DNA of 13,400 bases from a bacterium. GTDB taxonomy: Bacteria > UBA9089 > JASEGY01. Made by a program: the position numbers and the translations under genes. Where the stretch lies: positions 2,312-15,711 of the forward strand of contig JASEGY010000036.1 of the NCBI GenBank assembly GCA_030019105.1, in the 5' to 3' direction. Under the pieces are notes generated by a model. It ran no database searches. It had not been told where the DNA came from and worked only from the letters and a program-made list of their open reading frames with translations. The stretch's first letter is position 1. The number at the start of each line of letters is the position of its first letter. Positions 7,321-13,266 of this stretch are shown here, piece after piece.

Positions 7321-7770
7321 TTACTCTTCCTCTTTAACCACGCTGACCCTTATTTCGGCCTTGACCTCACGATGGAGTTGTACCGGCACAGTGTATTCAC
7401 CCAAAACCTTTATCGGGTGTTCCATCTCGATCTTCTTTCTGTCAATGTCTATCCCATGTTTAGCCAGGGCTTCGGCAATATTGCTGTTGGTTACCGAACC
7501 AAAGAGCTGATCTGTTTCACCCGCCGACCTTTTCATGGTCAGGGTAACTTTGCTCAATTTAGCGGCTAATTTGAGGGCAAGTTCGTGTTCTTGTTCAGCC
7601 TGAGAAAGGGCGACTTGTTTTTCCTGTTCGAACTCTTTCATGGCTGCCGTTGTGGACTTAACCGCCATGCCTTTGGGGATGAGGAAATTTCTGGCGTACC
7701 CATCGGCCACCTTTTTTACATCTCCCCGCTCACCCAGACCTTCTACTCTCTGCTTAAGAATAACTTCCAT
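7321..7770 (-). CDS. rplI: 50S ribosomal protein L9
   Basis: A protein of the large ribosomal subunit that binds 23S rRNA through its N-terminal domain. The 149-aa product has the L9 signature at residues 13-36, including GDVKKVADGYARNFLIPKG. This is followed by a long charged connecting helix (about 41-75) and the C-terminal domain with KRSAGETDQLFGSVT and ALAKHGIDIDRKKI. The frame stays open upstream to 7944, but those codons run through heptamer repeats (peptide IRNPQSAIRN). The true start is therefore the ATG at 7770, which gives the normal MEVILK start and has a perfect Shine-Dalgarno. The usual rpsF-ssb-rpsR neighbours are absent upstream. dnaB follows after one base. Confidence 0.96.
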   Translation of the reverse strand: MEVILKQRVEGLGERGDVKKVADGYARNFLIPKGMAVKSTTAAMKEFEQEKQVALSQAEQEHELALKLAAKLSKVTLTMKRSAGETDQLFGSVTNSNIAEALAKHGIDIDRKKIEMEHPIKVLGEYTVPVQLHREVKAEIRVSVVKEEE

Positions 7771-7776
7771 AATTAA

Positions 7777-7785
7777 CCTCCTCTT
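7777..7785 (-). promoter_or_regulatory. Ribosome-binding site deciding the rplI start
   Basis: On the minus strand AAGAGGAGG lies six bases before the ATG at 7770. It fixes the rplI start at 7770 and excludes the upstream in-frame ATG at 7944. The heptamer array starts only a few bases further upstream. Confidence 0.85.
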
Positions 7786-7870
7786 CTCATTTCGGATTGC
7801 GGATTGCGGATTGCGGATTTCGGATTCAATATCCTGGCCTTGTTCATCGTTTCGGCCAGTCATCTTCTCA

Positions 7871-7901
7871 CCTTCCCGAAAGCTTGAAGCTTTCGGGAAG
7901 G
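7871..7901. repeat. Perfect 15-bp stem hairpin
   Basis: CCTTCCCGAAAGCTT, one base, then its exact complement AAGCTTTCGGGAAGG. It lies in the leader of rplI. No T-run follows on either strand, so intrinsic termination is not indicated, but the stem would be very stable in RNA. Confidence 0.85.
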
Positions 7902-7986
7902 TAACTGCCCATGACAGATCGCCATTGGCCGAAACGATGACCATCGGCCAAAAATCGGCATCGTTTCAAATCGTCCCAATAGCAGC

Positions 7987-8108
7987 TTTACACTTTTGAA
8001 GCGGAGTTGCTTGTCCGAGTTTAAATTAGGTTGCATAACTCCCCTGGAGTTAATCCTTTAGGATTTTATTTCTGAAAGGCTAAAGCCTAAACTCCCCAAA
8101 AGTGTAAA
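7987..8108. repeat. Inverted-repeat unit carrying an isolated MITE core hairpin
   Basis: TTTACACTTTTG (7987-7998) and CAAAAGTGTAAA (8097-8108) are a perfect 12-bp inverted repeat. Between them, 8046-8095 is the GGAGTTAATCC...CCTAAACTCC hairpin core in reverse orientation, without the usual TATAG/CTATAG MITE ends. A further outer pair, GGCATCGTTTCA (7958-7969 region) and TGAAACGATGCC (8136-8147 region), continues the symmetry. This shows the core has been carried in more than one backbone. Confidence 0.72.
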
Positions 8109-8185
8109 CCGATCTCCAACGATTTTCAGGCTAAATGAAACGATGCCCAAAAATCCGCAATCCGCAATCCGCAATCGATAGACTA

Positions 8186-8214
8186 ACTATAGTATAAACC
8201 ACCTGATTTGTCAA
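8186..8214 (-). promoter_or_regulatory. Sigma-70-type promoter, minus strand (towards rplI-dnaB)
   Basis: Read on the minus strand, a consensus -35 TTGACA (8209-8214) is separated by exactly 17 bases from TATAGT (8186-8191). Transcription would start near 8179, at the edge of the heptamer array, and run through element 2 into rplI. No other equally good promoter is visible nearer to rplI. Confidence 0.6.
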
Positions 8215-8282
8215 GTTACTTTATCTCAACTTTCTTCGATCTCCCTGGCCGCCTTTTTTCTGCCTTTTGAGATAAAAAAACC

Positions 8283-8311
8283 TTGCCCTTAAGCCTTTAT
8301 TGGGATATAAT
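8283..8311 (+). promoter_or_regulatory. Sigma-70-type promoter, plus strand
   Basis: TTGCCC (8283-8288), a 17-base spacer and a perfect TATAAT (8306-8311). It points away from the rplI promoter. The next gene on this strand starts at 8747, beyond MITE copy C. It may drive that gene or a lost one. Confidence 0.5.
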
Positions 8312-8323
8312 ACGGGATAGCCT

Positions 8324-8355
8324 TCACCACTCTGTTATAGTCCCTGGAGTGGTGA
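8324..8355. promoter_or_regulatory. Inverted repeat just after the plus-strand promoter
   Basis: TCACCACTC (8324-8332) and GAGTGGTGA (8347-8355) form a 9-bp perfect inverted repeat with a 14-base loop, starting about six bases past the expected transcription start. It could be an operator or an RNA hairpin. There is no T-run after it. Confidence 0.4.
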
Positions 8356-8445
8356 GTTAAGGTACTGGTACAGCACGGCATAAGTTCTCCGTATCTTCTC
8401 AATATTGGGGGGCACTTGCGGGCAGAAACCTGGTTTCTGAAGCAA

Positions 8446-8599
8446 TATAGTATTTAAGAAAAAGATTTTGGGGTTGGTTGTAATTGGAGTTTAGGCTTTA
8501 GCCTTGCATAAGTAATGAAATCCTAAAGGATTAACTCCAAAAGCTACGTAGCCTATATTGAACTCGCCTACCCCAAAAACATTATCTTAAAAGCTATAG
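8446..8599 (+). mobile_element. MITE copy C (154 bp, slightly diverged)
   Basis: The left end TATAGTATTTAAGAAAAAG plus ATTTTGGGG and the right end CCCCAAAAACATTATCTTAAA plus GCTATAG form the terminal inverted repeats. The core hairpin is at 8486-8538. It differs from the other copies at more positions, including GCCTTGCATAAG. On its left, TACAGCACGGCATAAGTTCTCC-like sequence at about 8369-8390 and a GAAACCTGGTTTCT half-palindrome look like an eroded copy of the inverted-repeat element found next to copies A and B. Confidence 0.85.
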
Positions 8600-8746
8600 T
8601 TTGCCCCGACTTATTGAAAAGATACAGTTCTCCAATAGTTCTGACAATCTGAGAAACCAATTTTTTGGAAAAATCCGGTTGCTGGAACTGGCGAACAACT
8701 TCTGCCAACGTGTATCAGGGCAAAATTATTATGGAGGTGGTATCAA

Positions 8747-9421
8747 ATGGGTAAGCAGAAATCGGAGGGAAAGTGTGGTTTTTGCAAAAATACTTTCAGT
8801 AAGGGAGGGATGACTAAGCACCTGGCTTCATGCGAACAAAGAAGAGCGGTTTCCGAAACATCATCGGGCAAGCAAAAGCCGCAGAAAACAAAGCTGTTCC
8901 ATCTGGTAGTCGAAGGACATGACCTGCCGGAATATTGGATGCATCTTGAAGCGCCGGCTGAGGCAACACTGGGAGACCTGGACCGGTTTCTCAGAAATAT
9001 TTGGCTGGAATGTTGTGGGCACTTGAGCGCGTTTACTATTGAAGGGAAAAGCTATGATGAGGATGGAGGCATGGATGTAACGCTGGGGAAGATTCTCTCT
9101 CCCGGCATGAAGTTTTACCACGAGTATGACTTCGGCAGTACTACGGAGCTTGTCCTGAAAGTCGTGTCAGAACGGGATGGCCAGGTGAGTGATGAGTCCA
9201 TCCTGCTTATGTCCAGGAATGATACTCCTTTGATAATGTGTGTGTCTTGTGGGAAACCCGCCAGGCAAGTCTGCGTTGAATGTCTCTGGGACGGTGAAGG
9301 CTGGCTTTGCAACAAGTGTGCTAAAAAGCATGAGTGCGGCGAAGATATGCTTCTGCCGGTAGTTAATTCCCCGCGAGTGGGAGTGTGTGGATACACTGGA
9401 GGAGAAGACTGGGAAGAGTAG
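8747..9421 (+). CDS. Zinc-finger, plasmid pRiA4b ORF-3-like protein
   Basis: A 224-aa protein with three parts. Residues 10-29 form a small zinc finger (C10-x2-C13, H25-x3-C29). Residues about 48-145 match the pRiA4b ORF-3-like family, known as a passenger of IS1096-type elements and as stand-alone bacterial genes. Key stretches there are LFHLVVEGHDLPEYWMHLEA and KFYHEYDFGSTTELVLKV. Residues 165-197 hold a second metal site (C165/C168, C176/C179, C188/C191, H195/C197). The biochemical role of the family is not established, and metal and nucleic-acid or protein binding is inference. GGAGGTG 7 bases upstream supports the ATG. It stands alone between MITE copies C and D, with no transposase beside it. 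Confidence 0.82.
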   Translation: MGKQKSEGKCGFCKNTFSKGGMTKHLASCEQRRAVSETSSGKQKPQKTKLFHLVVEGHDLPEYWMHLEAPAEATLGDLDRFLRNIWLECCGHLSAFTIEGKSYDEDGGMDVTLGKILSPGMKFYHEYDFGSTTELVLKVVSERDGQVSDESILLMSRNDTPLIMCVSCGKPARQVCVECLWDGEGWLCNKCAKKHECGEDMLLPVVNSPRVGVCGYTGGEDWEE

Positions 9422-9476
9422 TTATACTCAGCGCGGTCATAAATAGTGATTTTGCAAATCGGGTGGTGGCCTATTA

Positions 9477-9631
9477 TATAGACTTCATGAAAAAGATTTT
9501 GGGGTTGGTTATCCTTTGGAGTTTAGGCTTTAGCCTTTCATAACTAATGAAATCCTAAAGGATTAACTCCGAAAGCTACATAACCTGTCTTGAATTCGCT
9601 TATCCCAAAATATTTATCTTAAGAGCTATAG
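9477..9631 (+). mobile_element. MITE copy D (155 bp, complete)
   Basis: The left end TATAGACTTCATGAAAAAG plus ATTTTGGGG and the right end CCCAAAATATTTATCTTAAG plus AGCTATAG are inverted repeats. The core hairpin is at 9518-9570. It lies 55 bases after the stop of the zinc-finger gene and in the same orientation as copies A, B and C. With the next repeat it fills the 9422-9773 gap, which holds no gene. Confidence 0.88.
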
Positions 9632-9635
9632 CTAA

Positions 9636-9704
9636 CTGGATTCCCGTTTTCACGGGAATGACAGGGCATGCATGAGTGTCATTCCCGCGGAAGCGGGAAT
9701 CCAG
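9636..9704. repeat. CTGGATTCCCG inverted repeat upstream of pgi
   Basis: CTGGATTCCCGTTTTCACGG plus GAATGACA at the left and TGTCATTCCCGCGGAAGCGG plus GAATCCAG at the right are inverted copies of about 28 bp around a 13-base centre. Each arm is itself a small hairpin. Dispersed repeats of this TGGATTCCCGC-GCGGGAATGAC type are common in many bacterial genomes. It abuts MITE copy D and ends 69 bases before the pgi start. Confidence 0.85.
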
Positions 9705-9773
9705 TGTGATTGCGAAAACCGCAAGTTATGCCCGTGTTAAGTATATCAATTATTACGAGGAGGGAAAATATCT

Positions 9774-10976
9774 ATGAAAATCGATCTGCATCCAGGAAAG
9801 CAGGGCATTGATTATCATCAAGCCCCACTTGATCAAATCAAACTAACCGAGGTGCCGGCCTTTGCCCAATATCACCCTGATCTGGCTCAGTTGAAAGAAA
9901 TGGCCGCCAGGTACAATCATTTCAATAAAATATTGCTCATCGGAAACGGCGGTTCTATCACCAGTTTTTGGGCCTTTTATAAGGCCTTAGCTGCTTACAG
10001 TTCTCCAAAGCAAGTAGAGATTCTTTCTACGATGGACCCGGATTTTATTCATTATGTTAAAAATAACTTCGGTCCTGAAGAAACCCTGGTTATTCCTATC
10101 AGTAAATCCGGTAATACCGTTGGGGTTCTGGAAGATCTTTTCGCCTTTGAGGGTTACACTATGCTTCCTATTACTTCAGAAGGGAAAGGGGCCCTTTATC
10201 AAATCGCTATTCGGAGGGGCCTGGATTATTTAGTTATCCCGGAACCAATTGGAGGACGTTTTTCCGGCCGTACCCCTTGTGGTTATTTCCCGACCCTGCT
10301 CTGTGGGATAGATATTGAAGGGATCGAAGCAGGGGCCCAAAAGATGTATAAACAATGCCATCCATCGGTCGGGATAGAGGATAATCCAGCCCTTAAAGCC
10401 GCTTCCTTTTGCTATCTCCTTGATCAGGCCGGATACAGTGAAATTTTCGCGCCCATTTACTCCCTTCAGTTGATCGGATTTAATACCCTTCTTGTCCAGC
10501 TCATCCACGAAAGTTCCTGCAAGGAAGGCCGGGGACAGACTATCTACGGCAGCTTTGCCCCGGAATCTCAGCATCATACCAATCAGCGATTCTTTGGTGG
10601 GCGGCAGAATGCCATTGGATTATTTGTCGCTCTGACGGAACAAAAACATATTGAGCTTGTTACCCGGGTTCCAGGCGACCTGGCTGACATACCTTTAGGA
10701 GAAAATACCCTGGGTAATCTTGGCGGAATTCCCTTATCGGCTGCCCTTTGGTTTGAATATGAAGGGACAAGGGCCGATACCGAAGACAAAGGAATACCCC
10801 ACGCCGTAATTAACGTGGACAAAATTACACCGGAAGAGGTAGGCTCACTCCTGGCCTTCTTTCATTACTTAGCTGTCTATGCCTCACTGTTGCGGGGAGT
10901 TAATCCATATAACCAGCCGCAGGTGGAGGCCAGCAAGCGCATTAGCTACCGGTTGCGAATGGAGTATGGCAACTGA
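9774..10976 (+). CDS. pgi: Glucose-6-phosphate isomerase (compact form)
   Basis: Cytoplasmic enzyme interconverting glucose 6-phosphate and fructose 6-phosphate in glycolysis and gluconeogenesis. The 400-aa protein has two SIS-type sugar-phosphate folds. IGNGGSITSFW (56-66) and PISKSGNTVGVLE (108-120) bind the phosphate. GGRFSG (160-165), HESSCKEGRG (245-254, with E246 as likely catalytic base) and PESQHHTNQRFFGG (263-276, with the ring-opening histidine) complete the active site. It is shorter than the 445-550 aa of common forms, but all active-site blocks are present, so it is a compact variant and not a fragment. GAGGAGGG upstream supports the start. It is transcribed alone. Its stop codon TGA overlaps the first base of a heptamer array. 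Confidence 0.93.
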   Translation: MKIDLHPGKQGIDYHQAPLDQIKLTEVPAFAQYHPDLAQLKEMAARYNHFNKILLIGNGGSITSFWAFYKALAAYSSPKQVEILSTMDPDFIHYVKNNFGPEETLVIPISKSGNTVGVLEDLFAFEGYTMLPITSEGKGALYQIAIRRGLDYLVIPEPIGGRFSGRTPCGYFPTLLCGIDIEGIEAGAQKMYKQCHPSVGIEDNPALKAASFCYLLDQAGYSEIFAPIYSLQLIGFNTLLVQLIHESSCKEGRGQTIYGSFAPESQHHTNQRFFGGRQNAIGLFVALTEQKHIELVTRVPGDLADIPLGENTLGNLGGIPLSAALWFEYEGTRADTEDKGIPHAVINVDKITPEEVGSLLAFFHYLAVYASLLRGVNPYNQPQVEASKRISYRLRMEYGN

Positions 10977-11010
10977 TTGCGGATTGCGGATTGTGGATTG
11001 CGGATTTAGG
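10976..11010 (-). repeat. Heptamer tandem array at the end of pgi
   Basis: ATTGCGG, ATTGCGG, ATTGTGG, ATTGCGG and ATTTAGG, beginning at the last base of the pgi stop codon. Orientation is opposite to the array before dsrA. No matching inverted array follows within the next 800 bases, so this one may be a single remaining end. Confidence 0.88.
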
Positions 11011-11082
11011 CATGGTTCAGAAATGGCCGGTTTAGGGTAACACTTTGGGAGGCTACCTTCCTGAAAGGGCATAATACTATAG

Positions 11083-11315
11083 CCCAGGGCAGCGCCCCAC
11101 TGCCATTAAGTTAAGGGTAACTCTTTATGCTAAGGCGATATAGGGAGTATGTAATTCGTCCCGCAGTCACCTGTGAAGGGAATTTACCCTTTAGGGTTTC
11201 ATTTGCAGCACAATACCAGGAGAATGAAAGGCTAAAGCCTAAACTCCTACCTTGCCAACCTATTGTGTTTCAAAAGCTTCGGCTTAACTTAATGGCAGTG
11301 GGGCAGCACCCTGGG
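11083..11315. mobile_element. 233-bp element with 33-bp terminal inverted repeats
   Basis: The left arm (11083-11115) starts CCCAGGGCAGCGCCCCACTG and ends ATTAAGTTAAG. The right arm (11283-11315) is its complement with three mismatches. Inside, 11178-11247 is a diverged GGAATTTACCC...CCTAAACTCC hairpin related to the MITE core, in reverse orientation. It contains no convincing gene. It is a MITE-like unit of a family different from the ~155-bp one, carrying the same kind of core. Confidence 0.8.
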
Positions 11316-11468
11316 TTGGGATCATCCAAAACCAAGTAGCCCTGTAAGGGCGAGACAAGGTCAATCTTTACCCCTCGAATCCGCGTTGAGCCAGGTTACT
11401 TTGCTAAAGGTAAGCCAATGATTAGCCGTTCACGGCTTGAAATTAGAAATTGGAAATTAGGTAAGCAT

Positions 11469-11521
11469 TCAGGTATCAGGTATCAGGTATCAGGTGTCAG
11501 GTGTCAGGTGTCAGGTGTCAG
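11469..11521 (+). repeat. Heptamer tandem array (TCAGGTA)3(TCAGGTG)4
   Basis: Three TCAGGTA units are followed by four TCAGGTG units and a partial one. The clean switch from one variant to the other suggests recent expansion of two neighbouring units. Two inverted partial copies, CCTGATACCTG, lie at 11616-11626 and 11630-11640. Confidence 0.92.
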
Positions 11522-11710
11522 CTTAACCCTAAGAAAACCAGGGTTGGAGATGATTGAGGACGGATTCTATCCTTCAACTTCTCCAGAGCAGCTACGGGCT
11601 GTGTACCAAACAAAACCTGATACCTGCCGCCTGATACCTGAACGCTTACGAAATTAGAAACTCGGTCCCAAATTGAATGCATTCATCAATAGCACAAAAG
11701 TATGAAGGCT

Positions 11711-11752
11711 CAATTTCCAATTTCCAATTTCCAATTTCCAATTTCTAGTTTC
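11711..11752 (+). repeat. Heptamer tandem array (CAATTTC)5 plus variant
   Basis: Five perfect CAATTTC units and a sixth TAGTTTC. The inverse heptamer appears on the left side of the same element at about 11438-11460, so it acts as one of the nested inverted repeats. Confidence 0.92.
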
Positions 11753-11807
11753 AGCGTTCCGTGAACGGTTACGCCAATGATTAACATTTATAAGGAGCTT
11801 AATCCTA

Positions 11808-12677
11808 ATGAACTTTCAAGAAATCATCCTCAAGTTACAATCCTTTTGGGCCGAGGCAGGCTGCCTTATTGGTCAGCCCTACGATCTGGAAGTGGGGGCT
11901 GGTACCTTTAATCCGGCGACCTTCCTGCGGGTTCTGGGGCCTGAACCCTGGCGCGTGGCTTACGTCGAACCTTCCAGAAGACCCACCGATGGACGCTACG
12001 GAGAAAATCCCAACCGGCTGCAGCATTACTACCAATACCAGGTAATCATTAAACCCTCACCAGCCAATATCCAGGATATCTACTTAGAAAGTCTGGTCAA
12101 GCTCGGCATCAATCCGCAAGAACACGATATCCGTTTTGTAGAAGATGACTGGGAGTCTCCTACGCTCGGCGCCTGGGGCCTGGGCTGGGAAGTCTGGCTG
12201 GATGGAATGGAGATCACCCAATTCACCTATTTCCAGCAGGTCGGAGGGATCGATCTTCATCCTGTGTCAGTGGAACTGACTTATGGTCTGGAACGGATCG
12301 CGATGTATCTTCAGGAAAAGGACTCTGTCTTTGACCTTATCTGGGCCGGAGATGTTACTTACGGTGATGTTCATCACCAGAGTGAAGTGGAAGGCTCCAC
12401 TTATAATTTTGAAGTGGCTGATGTTGATCTCCTGCTTAAACTCTTCGAGCAATACGAGACAGAAGCCAATCGAATCATGGATGCGGATTTGGTTCTACCG
12501 GCTTACGATTACGTAATCAAGTGCTCTCACACCTTTAATCTCCTTGAAGCCAGGGGGGCGATCAGTGTTACCGAGCGGACCGGCTACATTGCCCGCGTTC
12601 GTAATCTGGCCAGACGATGCGCCCGGGCATATTTGGAACAGCGAGAAAAGATGGGGTTCCCTTTGCTGAAAAAATAA
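11808..12677 (+). CDS. glyQ: Glycyl-tRNA synthetase alpha subunit
   Basis: This is the catalytic subunit of the bacterial two-subunit (alpha2beta2) class II glycyl-tRNA synthetase, which charges tRNA-Gly. The 289-aa protein is full length for the family and very well conserved. Key segments are [19 protein letters not shown] (23-41), [16 protein letters not shown] (54-69), [16 protein letters not shown] (109-124), [15 protein letters not shown] (133-147), [11 protein letters not shown] (157-167) and ISVTER near the C terminus. AAGGAG 10 bases upstream supports the start. The partner glyS, normally directly downstream, is not there. Remnants of other genes follow. Since GlyQ needs GlyS for tRNA binding, glyS should be elsewhere in the genome. 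Confidence 0.96.
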   Translation: MNFQEIILKLQSFWAEAGCLIGQPYDLEVGAGTFNPATFLRVLGPEPWRVAYVEPSRRPTDGRYGENPNRLQHYYQYQVIIKPSPANIQDIYLESLVKLGINPQEHDIRFVEDDWESPTLGAWGLGWEVWLDGMEITQFTYFQQVGGIDLHPVSVELTYGLERIAMYLQEKDSVFDLIWAGDVTYGDVHHQSEVEGSTYNFEVADVDLLLKLFEQYETEANRIMDADLVLPAYDYVIKCSHTFNLLEARGAISVTERTGYIARVRNLARRCARAYLEQREKMGFPLLKK

Positions 12678-12700
12678 GCAGATGAAGGAAATACAGCCAG

Positions 12701-12801
12701 ATGGATGGATGGAAAATTGTTGATCCCGTGGATGAAAACGCGGAGACCGAAAATATCGGGATGGTTCACTTATGATTACAAAATACCACTCGAAATATTT
12801 C
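12701..12801 (+). pseudogene. Junction of two gene remnants: unknown tail plus helicase N terminus
   Basis: A short frame from 12701 reads MDGWKIVDPVDENAETENIG and ends in TGA at 12773-12775. It overlaps by ATGA an ATG at 12772 that starts MITKYHSKYF. That start is typical of a family of SNF2/DEAD-type helicases of defence and restriction-associated operons. The ATGA overlap is what one expects of two coupled genes. After ten residues the helicase match is lost, and the frame stops at 12909 without any ATPase motif. An earlier ATG at 12682 (MKEIQPDGW) is in another frame and may mark a frameshift. I read this as leftovers of a deleted operon. The identification rests on few residues. Confidence 0.4.
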
Positions 12802-12963
12802 GACCTGTGCAATCAACTCTTAGAAGCTATCTCAATCAAAATTTTGCTTGCTTTCAACGTTCCGTATTTATTAGCCTTACCCGAGAAGGAAGCAATCAAC
12901 TCCTCATAGCTGGTTCAACTTATTTCTGCTTGCTATACCTACACTTAGAGTACGCATCATCGT

Positions 12964-13266
12964 TTGATTGAGATAGACTCTAAGGAAGCTTTTGTTGATT
13001 ATCTTTTTAAAGGGGTCACTTTAGATTACCCCTTATTTGGAGAGGATACGGTAAAAAGGAAAAGAATTATGCTTTTGGATAATGAGAATAAAAACTTAAA
13101 AGTTCACGAATGGATTGCAAAGTATACGGAAGAAGGACACCTGAATATTGTAACCGGATATTTTACTGTTGGCGCATTAGCTTATCTATCAAGAGCTGTT
13201 AATGAAAAAATTAAATCTTATCGCTTTGTGCTGGGGAGACCGTTTTGGAAATGGGACTTGAGCTAA
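12964..13266 (+). pseudogene. Truncated PLD-domain helicase, N-terminal fragment
   Basis: About 95 residues from a TTG at 12964 look like the N terminus of large helicases that carry a phospholipase D-like domain before the ATPase. Recognisable parts are FVDYLFKGVTLDYPLFGED, KRIMLLDNENKNLKVHEWI, KYTEEGHLNIVTGYFTVGAL and RFVLG. Such proteins are normally many hundreds of residues long. Here the frame ends in unrelated RPFWKWDLS and a stop, before the PLD catalytic HKD and any helicase motif. There is no good ribosome-binding site, and an in-frame stop at 12946-12948 closes the upstream side. It is probably a dead fragment belonging with the remnants at 12701-12801. Confidence 0.65.

Larger units (their letters stand above)
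7789..8176. mobile_element. Repeat-bounded element 2 upstream of rplI (~388 bp)
   Basis: Heptamer arrays in opposite orientation, (ATTGCGG)n at 7789-7827 and (AATCCGC)n at 8152-8176, form the ends, as in the element at 2593-2979. Inside the left array is TTGTTCATCGTTT (7840-7852), identical to element 1. Inside the right one is AAACGATG followed by CCCAAAAATCCG. The middle is a different nest of palindromes: GGCCGAAACGATGACCATCGG (7927-7947), a 15-bp hairpin at 7871-7901 and the inverted repeat 7987-8108. It holds no gene. It separates rplI from the likely promoter at 8186-8214 and would form a 5' leader of roughly 400 bases. Confidence 0.68.
11414..11783. mobile_element. Nested palindromic element with 11-bp flanking direct repeats, before glyQ
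   Basis: GCCAATGATTA occurs exactly at 11414-11424 and again at 11773-11783, as expected for a target-site duplication. Just inside are CCGTTCACGG (11426-11435) and its complement (11759-11768). Next come AATTAGAAATTGGAAATTAG-type heptamers (left) and the (CAATTTC)n array (right, 11711-11752). Further in, GTAAGCATTCAGGTATCAGG (11461-11480) pairs with 11630-11649 with one mismatch. The middle (about 11525-11610) is unique sequence. The element ends 25 bases before the glyQ start. The frame open at 11418-11657 reads mostly repeat and is not called a gene. Confidence 0.7.

Noticed and set aside
7871..7901. Rho-independent terminator
   Set aside because: The stem is strong but no T-run follows on either strand, and it lies in the leader of rplI and not at a gene end.
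7771..7944. N-terminal extension of L9
   Set aside because: The extra 58 codons are translated heptamer repeats (IRNPQSAIRN). The start at 7770 has a perfect Shine-Dalgarno and gives the normal L9 N terminus.
11469..11521. CRISPR array
   Set aside because: The 7-bp units are directly tandem, with no spacers. No cas genes are in the window.
11418..11657. 79-codon frame upstream of glyQ
   Set aside because: Most of it is translated tandem repeat. The unique middle part (EMIEDGFYPSTSPEQLRAVYQ) has no ribosome-binding site or recognisable family.
12705..12971. 88-codon frame after glyQ
   Set aside because: It is a different frame from the helicase-like MITKYHSKYF start, has no ribosome-binding site, and its composition does not look coding.
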